A stretch of DNA of 64,000 nt from contig CAXTVS010000009.1 of assembly GCA_964247735.1 (NCBI GenBank), positions 15,594 through 79,593 of the forward strand. The letters are read 5' to 3'. Positions 41,301 through 50,265 of the stretch are shown piece by piece. This stretch comes from Lichenicola sp964247735 (GTDB taxonomy: Bacteria > Pseudomonadota > Alphaproteobacteria > Acetobacterales > Acetobacteraceae). Position numbers and translations under genes: made by a program. Each line of letters opens with the position of its first letter. Positions within the stretch are counted from its first letter, which is position 1. The notes under the pieces were generated by a model that was given only the letters and a program-made list of their open reading frames with translations, was not told the DNA's origin and ran no database searches.

Positions 41301-43097
41301 CTACGCGCGCAGGTCCATCGGCGCCGCCGGCGGCTCATCCGCATCGACGATGGCGTCGATCAGGGCGGGCCCCCGGACTGCCAGCGCCGCGCGGATCGCG
41401 GGGATGATCTCTCCGGGCGCGGCGCAGCGGAACCCGGCAGCGCCGACCGCCCTGGCATAGGCGGCGAAGTCGATGTGCCCGAGCGCGCAGCCGTGTTCGG
41501 GGTTGCCGATGTCGCGCTGCTCGAACCGCACCTCTGCCAGCGAGTCGTTGTTCAGCACCAGCACCTTGAGGTCCAGCCGGTGCAGCACCGCGGTGGACAG
41601 CTCCGCCATCAGCATCGCCAGGCCGCCGTCGCCCACCACCGCCAGCGAGGTGCGGTCGGGGTGGACGAACGCCCCGGCGATCGCCAGCGGCAGGCCGGAG
41701 GCCATGGTCACCAGCGTGCCGGTCCCGGTCCAGCCCTGCCCGGAGCGCAGCGCGATGTGGCGGGCGGCGAACTGGGTGTTGGCGCCGCAGTCAAGGCTGA
41801 ACATGGCCCGGTCCGGCGCCATCTCGCCGAACGCGCGCACCACCGTCTGCGGACGCAGGCGCGGGCGGGGCTGCGTGGCTTCCACCTGCCGCAGCAGCGC
41901 GTTCCAGCCGCGCATCCGGGCCTGCGCCCGGAGGAGAAAGCGCCGGTCATCCTGTCGCCGCAGCAGCGGCTGCAGCGCGGCCAGGGTGGCTCGCATGTCG
42001 CCGACCAGGCCCAGCTCCACCGCCGTGCGCAGCCCGATCCGGTCCGCGCATCGGTCAACCTGCACGGCCCGCGCCTGCCCCGGCGCAGGGTAGTAGTCGG
42101 TCCAGGGCATGGTGGAGCCCAGGACCAGCAGCGTGTCGCACTCGGCCATCGCCTGACGCGACGGTAGCGTGCCGAGATGGCCGATGCCGCCGGTGGTGAG
42201 CGGATGGTCGTCCGGCAGCACCGCCTTGCCGAGATAGGCCTTGGCCACCGGGGCGGCGAGGGTGTCGGCCACGCGCTCCAGCTCCGGCCCCGCGCCGAGG
42301 CAGCCTTGGCCGGCCAGGATCGCCACGCGTCGCCCGCGGTTCAGGATGTCGGCCGCTGCCATCAGGAGCGGAGGGGAAGGCACCCCGTCCGGGTCGGTCC
42401 AGGATGCGGCCAGCGGGCTGCGCTCGAACCGCACCGAGGGCCTGTCCTCGCCAAGCCGCAGCGTCTGCACGTCCTTGGCGATCGTCAGGTGCGCGACCCC
42501 GCGGGCGTCGCGCGCCGCGCGGCAGGCGCGGTCCACCACGTGCAGCGCGTGCGCCGGGCCGCTGACCTGCTCGTTGAACACCGCCACCTCCTGCATCAGG
42601 CGCACGGTGCCGACGCTCTGGGGATAGCGCATCCCTTCCATGTCGTGGAACGTCGAGCCGGTCAGCGCCAGCACCGGCGAGCCGTCCAGCCTGGCGTCGA
42701 ACAACCCGTTCAGCAGGTGGATGGCGCCGGGCCCGGTGGTGGCGACGCACACGCCGAGCCCGCCGCCGTGCTTGTGGACGCCCGAGGCCATGAAGGCGGC
42801 GGCCTCCTCGTGCCGCACGCCGACGAAGGCGATCTCGCGGCCCCGCCGGCGCAGCGCCTCGATCAGCGGGTTGATGCCGTCGCCGACGATGCCGAAGGCG
42901 TGCGTGACGCCCCAGCCGACCAGCACGTCCACCACGATCTCGACCGTGCTTGGGCCCGGGACGCCCTGCGCCGGAGCTGCGGGGGCCGGTGCCGCGGCAG
43001 CGGCGGAGGCCGCGACCGCGACCGCGCCGAGACCGGCCAGGCCGAACAGCGTCCTGCGGTCCAGCTCGCCGATCCGGCGATCCCGCTCCTCCGTCAC
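41301..43097 (-). CDS. Thiamine-diphosphate-dependent enzyme (acetolactate synthase/pyruvate oxidase family) with Tat-like leader
   Basis: A 598-residue protein with all three TPP-enzyme domains: the catalytic Glu in VGVRHEEAAAFMASG, a central domain (ILNRGRRVAILAGQGCLGAG), and the TPP-binding motif GDGGLAMLMAELSTA...VLVLNND. The N-terminus ELDRRTLFGLAGLGAVAVAA is a twin-arginine-like signal with an Ala-rich segment, unusual for this cofactor family, which normally works in the cytoplasm. Substrate could be pyruvate or another 2-oxoacid. The GTG start overlaps the stop of the deoxyribosyltransferase gene upstream (GTGA at 43094-43097). Confidence 0.85.
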   Translation of the reverse strand: MTEERDRRIGELDRRTLFGLAGLGAVAVAASAAAAAPAPAAPAQGVPGPSTVEIVVDVLVGWGVTHAFGIVGDGINPLIEALRRRGREIAFVGVRHEEAAAFMASGVHKHGGGLGVCVATTGPGAIHLLNGLFDARLDGSPVLALTGSTFHDMEGMRYPQSVGTVRLMQEVAVFNEQVSGPAHALHVVDRACRAARDARGVAHLTIAKDVQTLRLGEDRPSVRFERSPLAASWTDPDGVPSPPLLMAAADILNRGRRVAILAGQGCLGAGPELERVADTLAAPVAKAYLGKAVLPDDHPLTTGGIGHLGTLPSRQAMAECDTLLVLGSTMPWTDYYPAPGQARAVQVDRCADRIGLRTAVELGLVGDMRATLAALQPLLRRQDDRRFLLRAQARMRGWNALLRQVEATQPRPRLRPQTVVRAFGEMAPDRAMFSLDCGANTQFAARHIALRSGQGWTGTGTLVTMASGLPLAIAGAFVHPDRTSLAVVGDGGLAMLMAELSTAVLHRLDLKVLVLNNDSLAEVRFEQRDIGNPEHGCALGHIDFAAYARAVGAAGFRCAAPGEIIPAIRAALAVRGPALIDAIVDADEPPAAPMDLRA

Positions 43098-43630
43098 CGG
43101 CCGGTCCGCAGGCGGGTCGTGGCGAAGCCGATCGCGTCGCGGGCGTTGTCGAACATCGCCGCCACGCCGCAGGCCATCATCAGGTTGTCGGCCAGCGGCG
43201 TCGCGAACTGCTCGACCGCCATGCCCTGGCCGTCCCGCAGCGCGCCGTCCGGCGCCCGCGCGACCGGCATGGCGGCGGCTACCCGCTCGGCATAGGAGTG
43301 CCGGTCCGCCGTGTAGCCGACCACCAGCTTGCCCCAGGCCGCGGCGGCGCCCATCTCGTAGGCGGTGCCCGGATCCATCGACGGGCCACGGAACGGCGTC
43401 ATGTTCGCGACCACCGCGTCGCAGCGCCGGATCATCGCCATGTTGGCGGCGCGGATGGCGGCAGGATCGTGAACGGCGTTCACGGCCTCGCCGTCCAGGG
43501 GGAACAGGCCGATCGCGCCGGCCGCGATGCACAGCGCCTTCAGGGCAGCACCGCGTGCCACCGGATCCGGAACGAACACGTCCGGCCCCGCCAGGTAGAG
43601 CAGCGGCGGGTGGTCAGGAGGCCGGGACAT
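43094..43630 (-). CDS. Nucleoside 2-deoxyribosyltransferase family protein
   Basis: A 178-residue protein of the NDT/PtkA-like fold. The N-terminal substrate motif is LLYLAGPDVFVPDPVARG and the catalytic region is DAVVANMTPFRGPSMDPGTA followed by YEMGAAAAWGK, whose Glu is the family nucleophile. Members exchange bases on deoxyribonucleosides or hydrolyse the N-glycosidic bond of nucleotides. It overlaps the MFS gene by 17 bases upstream and the TPP enzyme by four bases downstream, so the three form one minus-strand operon. Confidence 0.9.
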   Translation of the reverse strand: MSRPPDHPPLLYLAGPDVFVPDPVARGAALKALCIAAGAIGLFPLDGEAVNAVHDPAAIRAANMAMIRRCDAVVANMTPFRGPSMDPGTAYEMGAAAAWGKLVVGYTADRHSYAERVAAAMPVARAPDGALRDGQGMAVEQFATPLADNLMMACGVAAMFDNARDAIGFATTRLRTGR

Positions 43631-44999
43631 CGCCTTCCCGCCGCCTGACGTTCAGGCGCAGCAGGCTGACGGAGGCCGCCAGCAGCGAGAAGCCGGCGGC
43701 GACAGCGATCGACAGGGTGGTGCCGCGTCCGGGAGCGAGCGAGAAGATCATCGCCACCAGCGCCGCTCCCAGGGTCTGGCCGAGCAGGCGGGCGGTGGAC
43801 AGCATGCCGCCGGCGGCGCCGCTCCGCGCACGCGGCGCCGCCTGCAGCATGGCGCGGTTGTTTGGGGTCTGGAACAGGCCGAAGCCGACGCCGCAGAGCG
43901 CCAGCCGCCAGACCAGGGCGAGGTCGGTCGGCTGCGCCGGCAGGCGCACCAGCAGCACCAGCCCGGTCGCCAGCACCAGCAGGCCGAGCCCGCCGAGCAG
44001 GCCGGCGGGATAGCGATCGGACAGCCGGCCGGAAACCGGAGCCAGCACCGCCAGCGCCACCGGCCAGGGCGTCAGCAGCAGGCCGGTCTGCACCGCCGAG
44101 CGGTGCAGCGTGCCCTGGATGAAGAACGGCAGGGACACGAAGGCCAGCATCTGTGCAGTGAAGGCGGCGATCGAGGCGCCGATCGACAAGGCGAACACCG
44201 GGATGCGCAGCAGGTCCAGCGGCAGCAGCGGCGCCGGGCGGCCGAGCTGCCGGCGCACCAGCAGGGTGCCGCCCAGCAGGGTCAGCACGGCGAGGCCGAT
44301 CACCATCGGCATCCCGAGGGCATGGCCCGCACCATCGACCGCCGTGATCAGCAGGCCGAACGTGGCGGCGCTCAGCAGCGCGCTGACCCAGTCGAACCGG
44401 TGCGTGGCGCGTGGCGGGTCCGGCAGGCTCCAGAACGCGGCGGCCAGCGTCGCGATCCCGATCGGCACGTTGATCGCGAACAGCCAGGGCCAGGAGGCGA
44501 CCGACAGGATGGCCGCGGCGACCGTCGGCCCGAGTGCCGCGGAGATGGCCACAACCATCGCGTTGATGCCGATGCCGCGGCCGAGCAGGTGGCGGGGGTA
44601 GATGAAGCGGATCAGAGCGGCGTTGATGCTCATGATGCCGGCGGCGCCGAAGCCCTGCACGATGCGCGCGGCCGTCAGGGTAACCAGGGAGTCCGACAGG
44701 GCGCAGCACAGCGAGGCGAGCGTGAACAGCAGCAGGCCGACCCGGTAGACGCGCGCGTAGCCCAGGATCTCGCCCAGCGAGGCCAGCGGCAGCAGGCTGA
44801 CGGTGATCGCCAGCTGGTAGGCGTTGACGATCCAGATCGAGGCGGCAGGTGTTGAGTGGAGGTCGACCGCGATGGTCGGCAGCGCCACGTTGGCGATCGC
44901 GCCGTCGAGCACCGCCATGAGGACGGCGAGTGCCACCGCCAGCATCGCCCAGTAGCGGCGCGGGACCGGCAGGCCGTCCTGCCCGGGCGGCAGGCTCAT
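43614..44999 (-). CDS. MFS transporter, DHA2-like drug:proton antiporter
   Basis: A 461-residue protein with about 14 hydrophobic segments. It shows LMAVLDGAIANVALPTIAVD (the DHA2 motif D1-like segment), RIVQGFGAAGIMSINAALIR (motif C/B region), SWPWLFAINVPIGI, and a conserved LSDRYPAGLLGGLG loop. It should export a small molecule using the proton gradient. Unlike the EmrB-like gene at 35 kb this one is intact and has no adaptor protein. As first gene of the operon with the deoxyribosyltransferase and the TPP enzyme, its substrate may relate to them. Confidence 0.88.
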   Translation of the reverse strand: MSLPPGQDGLPVPRRYWAMLAVALAVLMAVLDGAIANVALPTIAVDLHSTPAASIWIVNAYQLAITVSLLPLASLGEILGYARVYRVGLLLFTLASLCCALSDSLVTLTAARIVQGFGAAGIMSINAALIRFIYPRHLLGRGIGINAMVVAISAALGPTVAAAILSVASWPWLFAINVPIGIATLAAAFWSLPDPPRATHRFDWVSALLSAATFGLLITAVDGAGHALGMPMVIGLAVLTLLGGTLLVRRQLGRPAPLLPLDLLRIPVFALSIGASIAAFTAQMLAFVSLPFFIQGTLHRSAVQTGLLLTPWPVALAVLAPVSGRLSDRYPAGLLGGLGLLVLATGLVLLVRLPAQPTDLALVWRLALCGVGFGLFQTPNNRAMLQAAPRARSGAAGGMLSTARLLGQTLGAALVAMIFSLAPGRGTTLSIAVAAGFSLLAASVSLLRLNVRRREGDVPAS

Positions 45000-45156
45000 G
45001 CGGCGTGGCCGCAGGAGGTCGGCGATGGAAGGGAAGGGGATGCCGGTCGGCGCACCAGCGGCTTTGAGCAGAACCCCGGCGCGCGCGCAAGGCGGTCACG
45101 GCGGGCCGACGACCGGAGCCCGCAGGCTCCGGCGCGGGACGAGGGAGCTTGCGGCC

Positions 45157-45633
45157 CTACGAGGTCTTCGCGGTCGCCAGGTTGTAGGTGACGTGGTCGG
45201 GGCTGCCGGTGGTGCCGTCCGGCGACATCTGCTGCGTGGTGAACTGCACCTGGGTGAAGTTCAGCGACAGGCTTTCCATCGGGCGGTCGCCGCTGGAGGT
45301 GTGGGAATAGCCGCTGATGATGGTGTTGGTCAGGATCAGGGTCAGGTAGATGTCCTGCTGGTCCTTGAAGGTGCGGGTGAAGTCGATCTGCACCGTCTGG
45401 CCGTGGCCGGACAGGGCCTCCTGCATGAGGCTGCCGGTGGACACGTCGTTCTCCTTGGTCACCGTCACCTCGCTGATGGAGGGGGCGGTGGACTCGCGCT
45501 CGGCCGAGGAGCCGACCACGCTGGAGATGCCGCGGCCGACGCCCCACTGGAAGCCGTGCAGCTCGATCCAGTTGGTGTGCCCGCTTTCGGTGACGTCGCC
45601 GTTGCAACCGGGGAACTGCATGTAGATGGCCAT
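45157..45633 (-). CDS. hcp: T6SS tube protein Hcp (TssD)
   Basis: A 158-residue Hcp-family protein (MAIYMQFPGCNGDVTESGHT, IELHGFQWGVGRGISS, EVTVTKENDVSTGSLMQEAL, ILTNTIISGYSHTSSGD, SLNFTQVQF). Hexameric rings stack to form the inner tube of the type VI secretion apparatus, and small effectors can ride inside the ring. A strong AAGGAAAGGAAG site precedes the ATG. It lies 19 bases downstream of clpV on the same strand, so the two are cotranscribed divergently from the tssA operon. Confidence 0.95.
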   Translation of the reverse strand: MAIYMQFPGCNGDVTESGHTNWIELHGFQWGVGRGISSVVGSSAERESTAPSISEVTVTKENDVSTGSLMQEALSGHGQTVQIDFTRTFKDQQDIYLTLILTNTIISGYSHTSSGDRPMESLSLNFTQVQFTTQQMSPDGTTGSPDHVTYNLATAKTS

Positions 45634-45652
45634 GGATCTTCCTTTCCTTGAA

Positions 45653-48295
45653 CTATCTCAAAAGGCAACGAAAAGCGCCGTCTGGCTCCATATTCACGGA
45701 GATCGCGCTCACCGCAAGGCCCTTCGCCATGTGCTCGAGCACCTGCGTCGACAGCTCGGGCAGCAGGGTGTCGGACAGGATCCCCTCGATGGCGCGGGCG
45801 CCCGCGCTGCTCTCGGTGCAGCGTTCCGCAATGGCCTCGCCGATCGCCGGGTCGAAATCGAGCTCCGCCTTGAACCGGGTACCAAAACGTTGCCTGATCC
45901 GGTCGAGTTGCAGCGCCACGATCCGGCGCAGGATCGCGTCGCCCAGCGGAACGTACGGCACCAGGCGGACACGGCCCAGGAAGGCGGGCTTGAACCATTT
46001 CACCAGTTCTTCATGCAGCAGGCCGGGCAGCGCGTCCGGCTCCGGCGCGGTGTCCGGATCGGCAAACAGCCGTGACAGGATCTCGCTGCCGGCGTTCGAG
46101 GTCATGATGATGACGCAGTTCTTGAAGTCGATGTCGCGTCCCTCGCCGTCCTTCATGTGTCCCTTGTCGAACACCTGGAAGAACACGTCCTGCACGCCGG
46201 GATGCGCCTTCTCCATCTCGTCGAGCAGGATCACCGAGTACGGGCGGCGGCGCACCGCCTCGGTCAGGATGCCGCCCTCGCCATAGCCGACGTAGCCGGG
46301 CGGCGAGCCCATCAGCAGGCTGACCTTATGCTCCTCCTTGAACTCCGACATGTTGATGATCGTCAGGTTCTGCTCGCCGCCATAGAGCAGCTCGGCCAAG
46401 GCGAGCGCGGTCTCGGTCTTGCCGGTGCCGGACGTGCCCACCATCAGGAACACGCCGATCGGCTTGCGCGGGTCGGTCAGGCCGGCGCGCGAGGTGCGGA
46501 TCGCCTGCGCCACGGCGCGCAGCGCGTGGTCCTGGCCGACGATGCGCCGTCCCAGGCTCGCCTGCAGGTCGAGCACGGTGCGGATCTGGTCGGTCTGCAT
46601 GCGGCCCGTCGGGATGCCGGTCCAGCCGGCGACGATCTCCGCCACCGCCTGCGCGTCCACCACCGGGAACACCAGCGGGTGCTCGCCCTGGAGGGCCTGC
46701 AGCTCGGCGTTCCGCTGGGCGTAGTCGGTGCGGAGCAGGGCGCGCTCCTCTTCCGCTGCGGGCTCCGCCGCCTGCATCGCGGCGCGGAGCTGTTCCAGCC
46801 GGCCGACGATCTCCCGCTCCCGCTGCCAGCGCTCGTCCAGCGCCGCGCGCTGCGCGGACACCGCCGCGTGCTCGGCGTCCAGTGCTGCCAGGCGCTCGCC
46901 ATGCTCCGCGCCGTAGTCGGCGTCGCGGCCGAGGATGGCGCGCTCGGTGTCGATCAGGGCGAGCCGGCGCTCGGCGTCCTCCAGCAGGGCGGGCGAGGCG
47001 GCCTGGCTCATGGCGACGCGGGCGCAGGCGGTGTCGAGCAGGCTGACCGCCTTGTCGGGCAGCTGGCGGCTCGGGATGTAGCGGGCCGACAGCCGCACCG
47101 CCGCCTCCACCGCCTCGTCCAGGATCGGGATGCGGTGGTGCGCTTCCAGCGTTCCCACCAGGCCGCGGATCATCGCCGACGCGGTGGCCTCGTCCGGCTC
47201 GCCGACCACCACCGGCTGGAACCGGCGCGTCAGGGCGGCATCCTTCTCGAAGTACTTCTTGTACTCGGCCCAGGTGGTGGCGGCGACCACGCGCAGCTCG
47301 CCGCGCGCCAGCGCGGGCTTCAGCAGGTTGGCGGCGTCGCCCGAGCCGGCGGCGCCGCCGGAGCCGATCAGGGTGTGCGCTTCGTCGACGAACAGGATCA
47401 CCGGCACCGGGCTCGCCTGCACCTCGCGGATCACGCCGCGCAGCCGGTTCTCGAACTCGCCGCGCACCCCGGCGCCGGCCTGCAGCAGGCCGAGGTCGAG
47501 GGTGCGGATCACCACGCCTGCCAGCGCCGGCGGTACCTCGCCGGCGGCGATGCGCAGCGCGAAGCCTTCCACCACCGCGGTCTTGCCGACGCCGGCCTCG
47601 CCGACCAGGATCGGGTTGTTCTGCCGGCGGCGGGTCAGGATGTCGACCAGCTGGCGGATCTCCGGGTCGCGGCCCAGGATCGGGTCGATCCGCCCGGCGC
47701 GGGCGCGCTCGGTCAGGTCCACGGTGTACTGGCCGAGCGCCGTCGCCGGGCCCTGGCGCGGGGCGGCGTCCGCGTCGGCGGGCAGCGTCTCGTTCCGGGC
47801 GGCGGACGCCTCCGCGGTCTCGATGCTGCGCCCGAGCAGGGCGGGCAGCGCCGTGCGGTCGAAGCCGGGGTCGATGCGGAACAGCCGGGGTGTCGTGCGC
47901 CGGAGCGGGGCGGAGATCTGCTCGTCGGTGGTGATCGCCATCAGCAGGTCGGCGGAGCGGATCAGCCCGTCGCCGCGCTCCACCGAGGCCAGCAGCCAGG
48001 CCTGCTTGCACAGCGCCACGATCTCCGGCGACAGCGCCGGCGGGCGGCCGTTGCCGGTCTTCATGCCGGCCAGCGCGTTCTGCAGGTCGGCGGCGAGGCG
48101 GCCCTCGTCGATGTCCAGGTGGCGCAGCAGCACCGGGATGTCGCTGCCGGGGGTGCCGAGCAGCTGCAGCAGCCAGTGCTCGATCTCGACGTTGTAGTGG
48201 GTGCGGGACAGGGTCAGGCCGGCCGCGGCCTCGAGGGCGGTGCGGCAGGTCGGGTTCAGGCGGGCGACGAGCAGGGACAGGTCGAGCGCGGCCAT
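45653..48295 (-). CDS. clpV: T6SS sheath-recycling AAA+ ATPase ClpV (TssH)
   Basis: An 880-residue ClpB-type double AAA+ protein. It has an N-terminal Clp domain (EIEHWLLQLLGTPGSDIPVL, a T6SS-specific form), a first Walker A GEAGVGKT with Walker B VILFVDEAHT, a coiled-coil middle region, and a second Walker A GTSGTGKT with Walker B VILLDEME. The HLLL-type N domain and the LLxxPGSD signature distinguish ClpV from ClpB. It disassembles contracted TssB/TssC sheath using ATP. Length matches the family. Confidence 0.95.
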   Translation of the reverse strand: MAALDLSLLVARLNPTCRTALEAAAGLTLSRTHYNVEIEHWLLQLLGTPGSDIPVLLRHLDIDEGRLAADLQNALAGMKTGNGRPPALSPEIVALCKQAWLLASVERGDGLIRSADLLMAITTDEQISAPLRRTTPRLFRIDPGFDRTALPALLGRSIETAEASAARNETLPADADAAPRQGPATALGQYTVDLTERARAGRIDPILGRDPEIRQLVDILTRRRQNNPILVGEAGVGKTAVVEGFALRIAAGEVPPALAGVVIRTLDLGLLQAGAGVRGEFENRLRGVIREVQASPVPVILFVDEAHTLIGSGGAAGSGDAANLLKPALARGELRVVAATTWAEYKKYFEKDAALTRRFQPVVVGEPDEATASAMIRGLVGTLEAHHRIPILDEAVEAAVRLSARYIPSRQLPDKAVSLLDTACARVAMSQAASPALLEDAERRLALIDTERAILGRDADYGAEHGERLAALDAEHAAVSAQRAALDERWQREREIVGRLEQLRAAMQAAEPAAEEERALLRTDYAQRNAELQALQGEHPLVFPVVDAQAVAEIVAGWTGIPTGRMQTDQIRTVLDLQASLGRRIVGQDHALRAVAQAIRTSRAGLTDPRKPIGVFLMVGTSGTGKTETALALAELLYGGEQNLTIINMSEFKEEHKVSLLMGSPPGYVGYGEGGILTEAVRRRPYSVILLDEMEKAHPGVQDVFFQVFDKGHMKDGEGRDIDFKNCVIIMTSNAGSEILSRLFADPDTAPEPDALPGLLHEELVKWFKPAFLGRVRLVPYVPLGDAILRRIVALQLDRIRQRFGTRFKAELDFDPAIGEAIAERCTESSAGARAIEGILSDTLLPELSTQVLEHMAKGLAVSAISVNMEPDGAFRCLLR

Positions 48296-48441
48296 GGATG
48301 CTTCCCGCCGGCACCGACCGGCACCGGAACGTTAGGTTTGACAGCCCGGGCTGTCCAGCAACACTGTGCAACGATACGGGGACGGTCGCGACGCACGCCG
48401 GGACTCGCACGGGAACGGCACGGGATGCGGGTTTCGGTTTG
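48296..48441. promoter_or_regulatory. Divergent promoter region of the T6SS locus
   Basis: The 146 bases between the starts of clpV (minus) and tssA (plus). Both transcription units must be driven from here or nearby. No confident promoter boxes or sigma-54 motif could be read. Confidence 0.45.
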
Positions 48442-49557
48442 ATGCAGCCACGGATCGAGGTCGCCGCCCTGCTGGACGCGATCGGCGAGGACGCGCCGGC
48501 CGGCGAGGACCCGCGCGCCGACATCTCGCCCGCATCGCACTACTTCCGCCTGCGCGACGCCCGCGCCGACGCCCGTGCCGCCGAGCGGCAGACCGATTCC
48601 GACAGCACCCGGCCGAGCGGGGCGGAGAACTGGCAGCTGGTGCGCGAGCACGCGCTCAGCATCCTGCGCCAGGTCGGCAAGGACATCGAGGTCGCCGCCT
48701 GGCTGACCGAGGCGCTGGTGCGGCTCGACGGGGTGGACGGGCTGGCCGACGGGGCCTGGCTGATGGCGGGGTTGGTGGAGCGCTACTGGGACAACGGGCT
48801 GCATCCGCTGCCGGACGAGGACGGCATCGAGGGGCGCACCTCGCCGCTGGCGGGTTTGAACGGCATCGGCTCCGACGGCACGCTGATGCAGCCGCTGCGC
48901 AAGCTGGTGCTGTTCGCGCGCGCCGACGGCATCCCGGTGACGGTGTGGCGCTTCGAGCAGGCGGAGGAGGTGGAAGGGATCGGCGACGCGGCGCGCAAGA
49001 AGCAGCGCCTTGCCGCCGGCGCCCTGCCGTTCCGGGCTTTGGAGGAGGAAGCGCGCTCCCTCGGCGCTGCCCAGCTTGGTTCGGTCGGCCAGGGTGCCAG
49101 GCGGGCGCTGAAGGGATGGCAGGCGCTGGCCGGCCTGCTCGACCGTCTGGCCGGGACCGCGTCGCCGCCGACCAGCCGGGTCGCCGGCGTGCTGGAGAAG
49201 GTGCTGCGGGTCGCGGAACGCTACGCGCCTGCGCAGAGCGCCGAGCCGGTCGAGCCGGCGGTGGCGGAGCCAGAAGCGGCGCCGGCACCGGACGATGCGG
49301 AGTCGGCCGGTCCTGCCGCCCGCGAGCAGCCGGCGGTGCGCCTGCCGCCGACCCGGAACGAGATGCTGGCGAGCCTCGCCGCCATTGCCGAGTTCTTCCG
49401 CGTGCACGAGCCGCATTCGCCGCTGTCCTACACCCTGGACGAGGCGGTGCGCCGCGGACGGATGACCTGGCCGGAGCTGCTGGGCGAGGTGGTGCCGGAT
49501 CCGGAAGCGCGAGCGGTGATCCTGTCCCAGCTCGGCATCCGCCCCGCGACGGAATGA
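48442..49557 (+). CDS. tssA: T6SS assembly protein TssA (ImpA N-terminal domain)
   Basis: A 371-residue protein opening with an ImpA_N domain: DAIGEDAPAGEDPRADISPA, EHALSILRQVGKDIEVAAWL, GLVERYWDNGLHPLPDEDG. A Pro/Ala/Glu-rich linker and a C-terminal helical part (RNEMLASLAAIAEFFRVHEP, HSPLSYTLDEAVRRGRMTW) follow. The latter resembles the short VasJ-like TssA C-terminus. TssA primes and caps sheath polymerisation on the baseplate. The ATG at 48442 fits the conserved start (MQPRIEVAALLD); upstream in-frame codons are not conserved in character. Confidence 0.9.
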   Translation: MQPRIEVAALLDAIGEDAPAGEDPRADISPASHYFRLRDARADARAAERQTDSDSTRPSGAENWQLVREHALSILRQVGKDIEVAAWLTEALVRLDGVDGLADGAWLMAGLVERYWDNGLHPLPDEDGIEGRTSPLAGLNGIGSDGTLMQPLRKLVLFARADGIPVTVWRFEQAEEVEGIGDAARKKQRLAAGALPFRALEEEARSLGAAQLGSVGQGARRALKGWQALAGLLDRLAGTASPPTSRVAGVLEKVLRVAERYAPAQSAEPVEPAVAEPEAAPAPDDAESAGPAAREQPAVRLPPTRNEMLASLAAIAEFFRVHEPHSPLSYTLDEAVRRGRMTWPELLGEVVPDPEARAVILSQLGIRPATE

Positions 49558-49754
49558 CGACGCCCGTCGGCCGCACGGCGCTCGCGGCGTGATTGACCCT
49601 CGGACGCTTCCGCAGATAGGCTGGGAACCCGTGGTCCCTCGTTCGCGTCGCGGCTCGTGCCGGCGCCGCAAGGATCGGCGGACCGGTCGCCTTCCCGAGG
49701 GAGCCGGCACCACACCGGAGACGCCACCACCGACCGCGGCAAAGGAGCCTTGAG

Positions 49755-50261
49755 ATGAGCGCCAGCATTCACGAGAAGCTGAGCCGGGTGCGCCGTCCGC
49801 GCGTCCATATCACCTACGAGGTCGAGACCGAGGGTGCCCAGGTGGTGCGGGAGCTGCCGTTCGTGGTCGGCGTGCTGGGCGACTTCTCCGGCGATCCGAC
49901 GCAGCCGCTGCGTCCGCTCGGCGAGCGCAAGTTCATCCAGATCGACCGCGACAACTTCGACGAGGTGATGACCCGACTCACCCCCGGCCTCAACCTGGTG
50001 GTGCCGAACAAGCTGACCGACGACGGCACCGAGATCGCGGTGGGGCTCAAGTTCAACTCGATCGAGGACTTCGAGCCGGGACGGGTGCTGGACCAGGTGC
50101 CGGCGCTCAAGGCGCTGCTGGAAACGCGCAACAAGCTGAGCGACCTGATGAGCAAGGCCGACCGGTCTGAGGAGCTGGAAGCGCTGCTGGAGAAGATCCT
50201 GCGCGACGCCGGCGACCTGAAGCAGGTGTCCGGCCAGCTCGGACTCAAGGACGAGGGCTGA
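49755..50261 (+). CDS. tssB: T6SS contractile sheath small subunit TssB
   Basis: A 168-residue VipA/ImpB protein: EKLSRVRRPRVHITYEVETE, RELPFVVGVLGDFSG, KFIQIDRDNFDEVMTRLTPG and a C-terminal helical part (KSVPALKALLE-like VPALKALLETRNKLSDLM). It pairs with TssC to form the contractile sheath. AAAGGAG lies 9 bases before the ATG. The preceding 196 bases contain no gene and may carry an additional promoter. Confidence 0.96.
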   Translation: MSASIHEKLSRVRRPRVHITYEVETEGAQVVRELPFVVGVLGDFSGDPTQPLRPLGERKFIQIDRDNFDEVMTRLTPGLNLVVPNKLTDDGTEIAVGLKFNSIEDFEPGRVLDQVPALKALLETRNKLSDLMSKADRSEELEALLEKILRDAGDLKQVSGQLGLKDEG

Positions 50262-50265
50262 CATC

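Noticed and set aside
46157..48442. Plus-strand frame of 761 codons opposite clpV
   Set aside because: Mirror frame of the ClpV gene; composition is Arg/Gly/Ala/Asp-biased and repetitive, with no domain.
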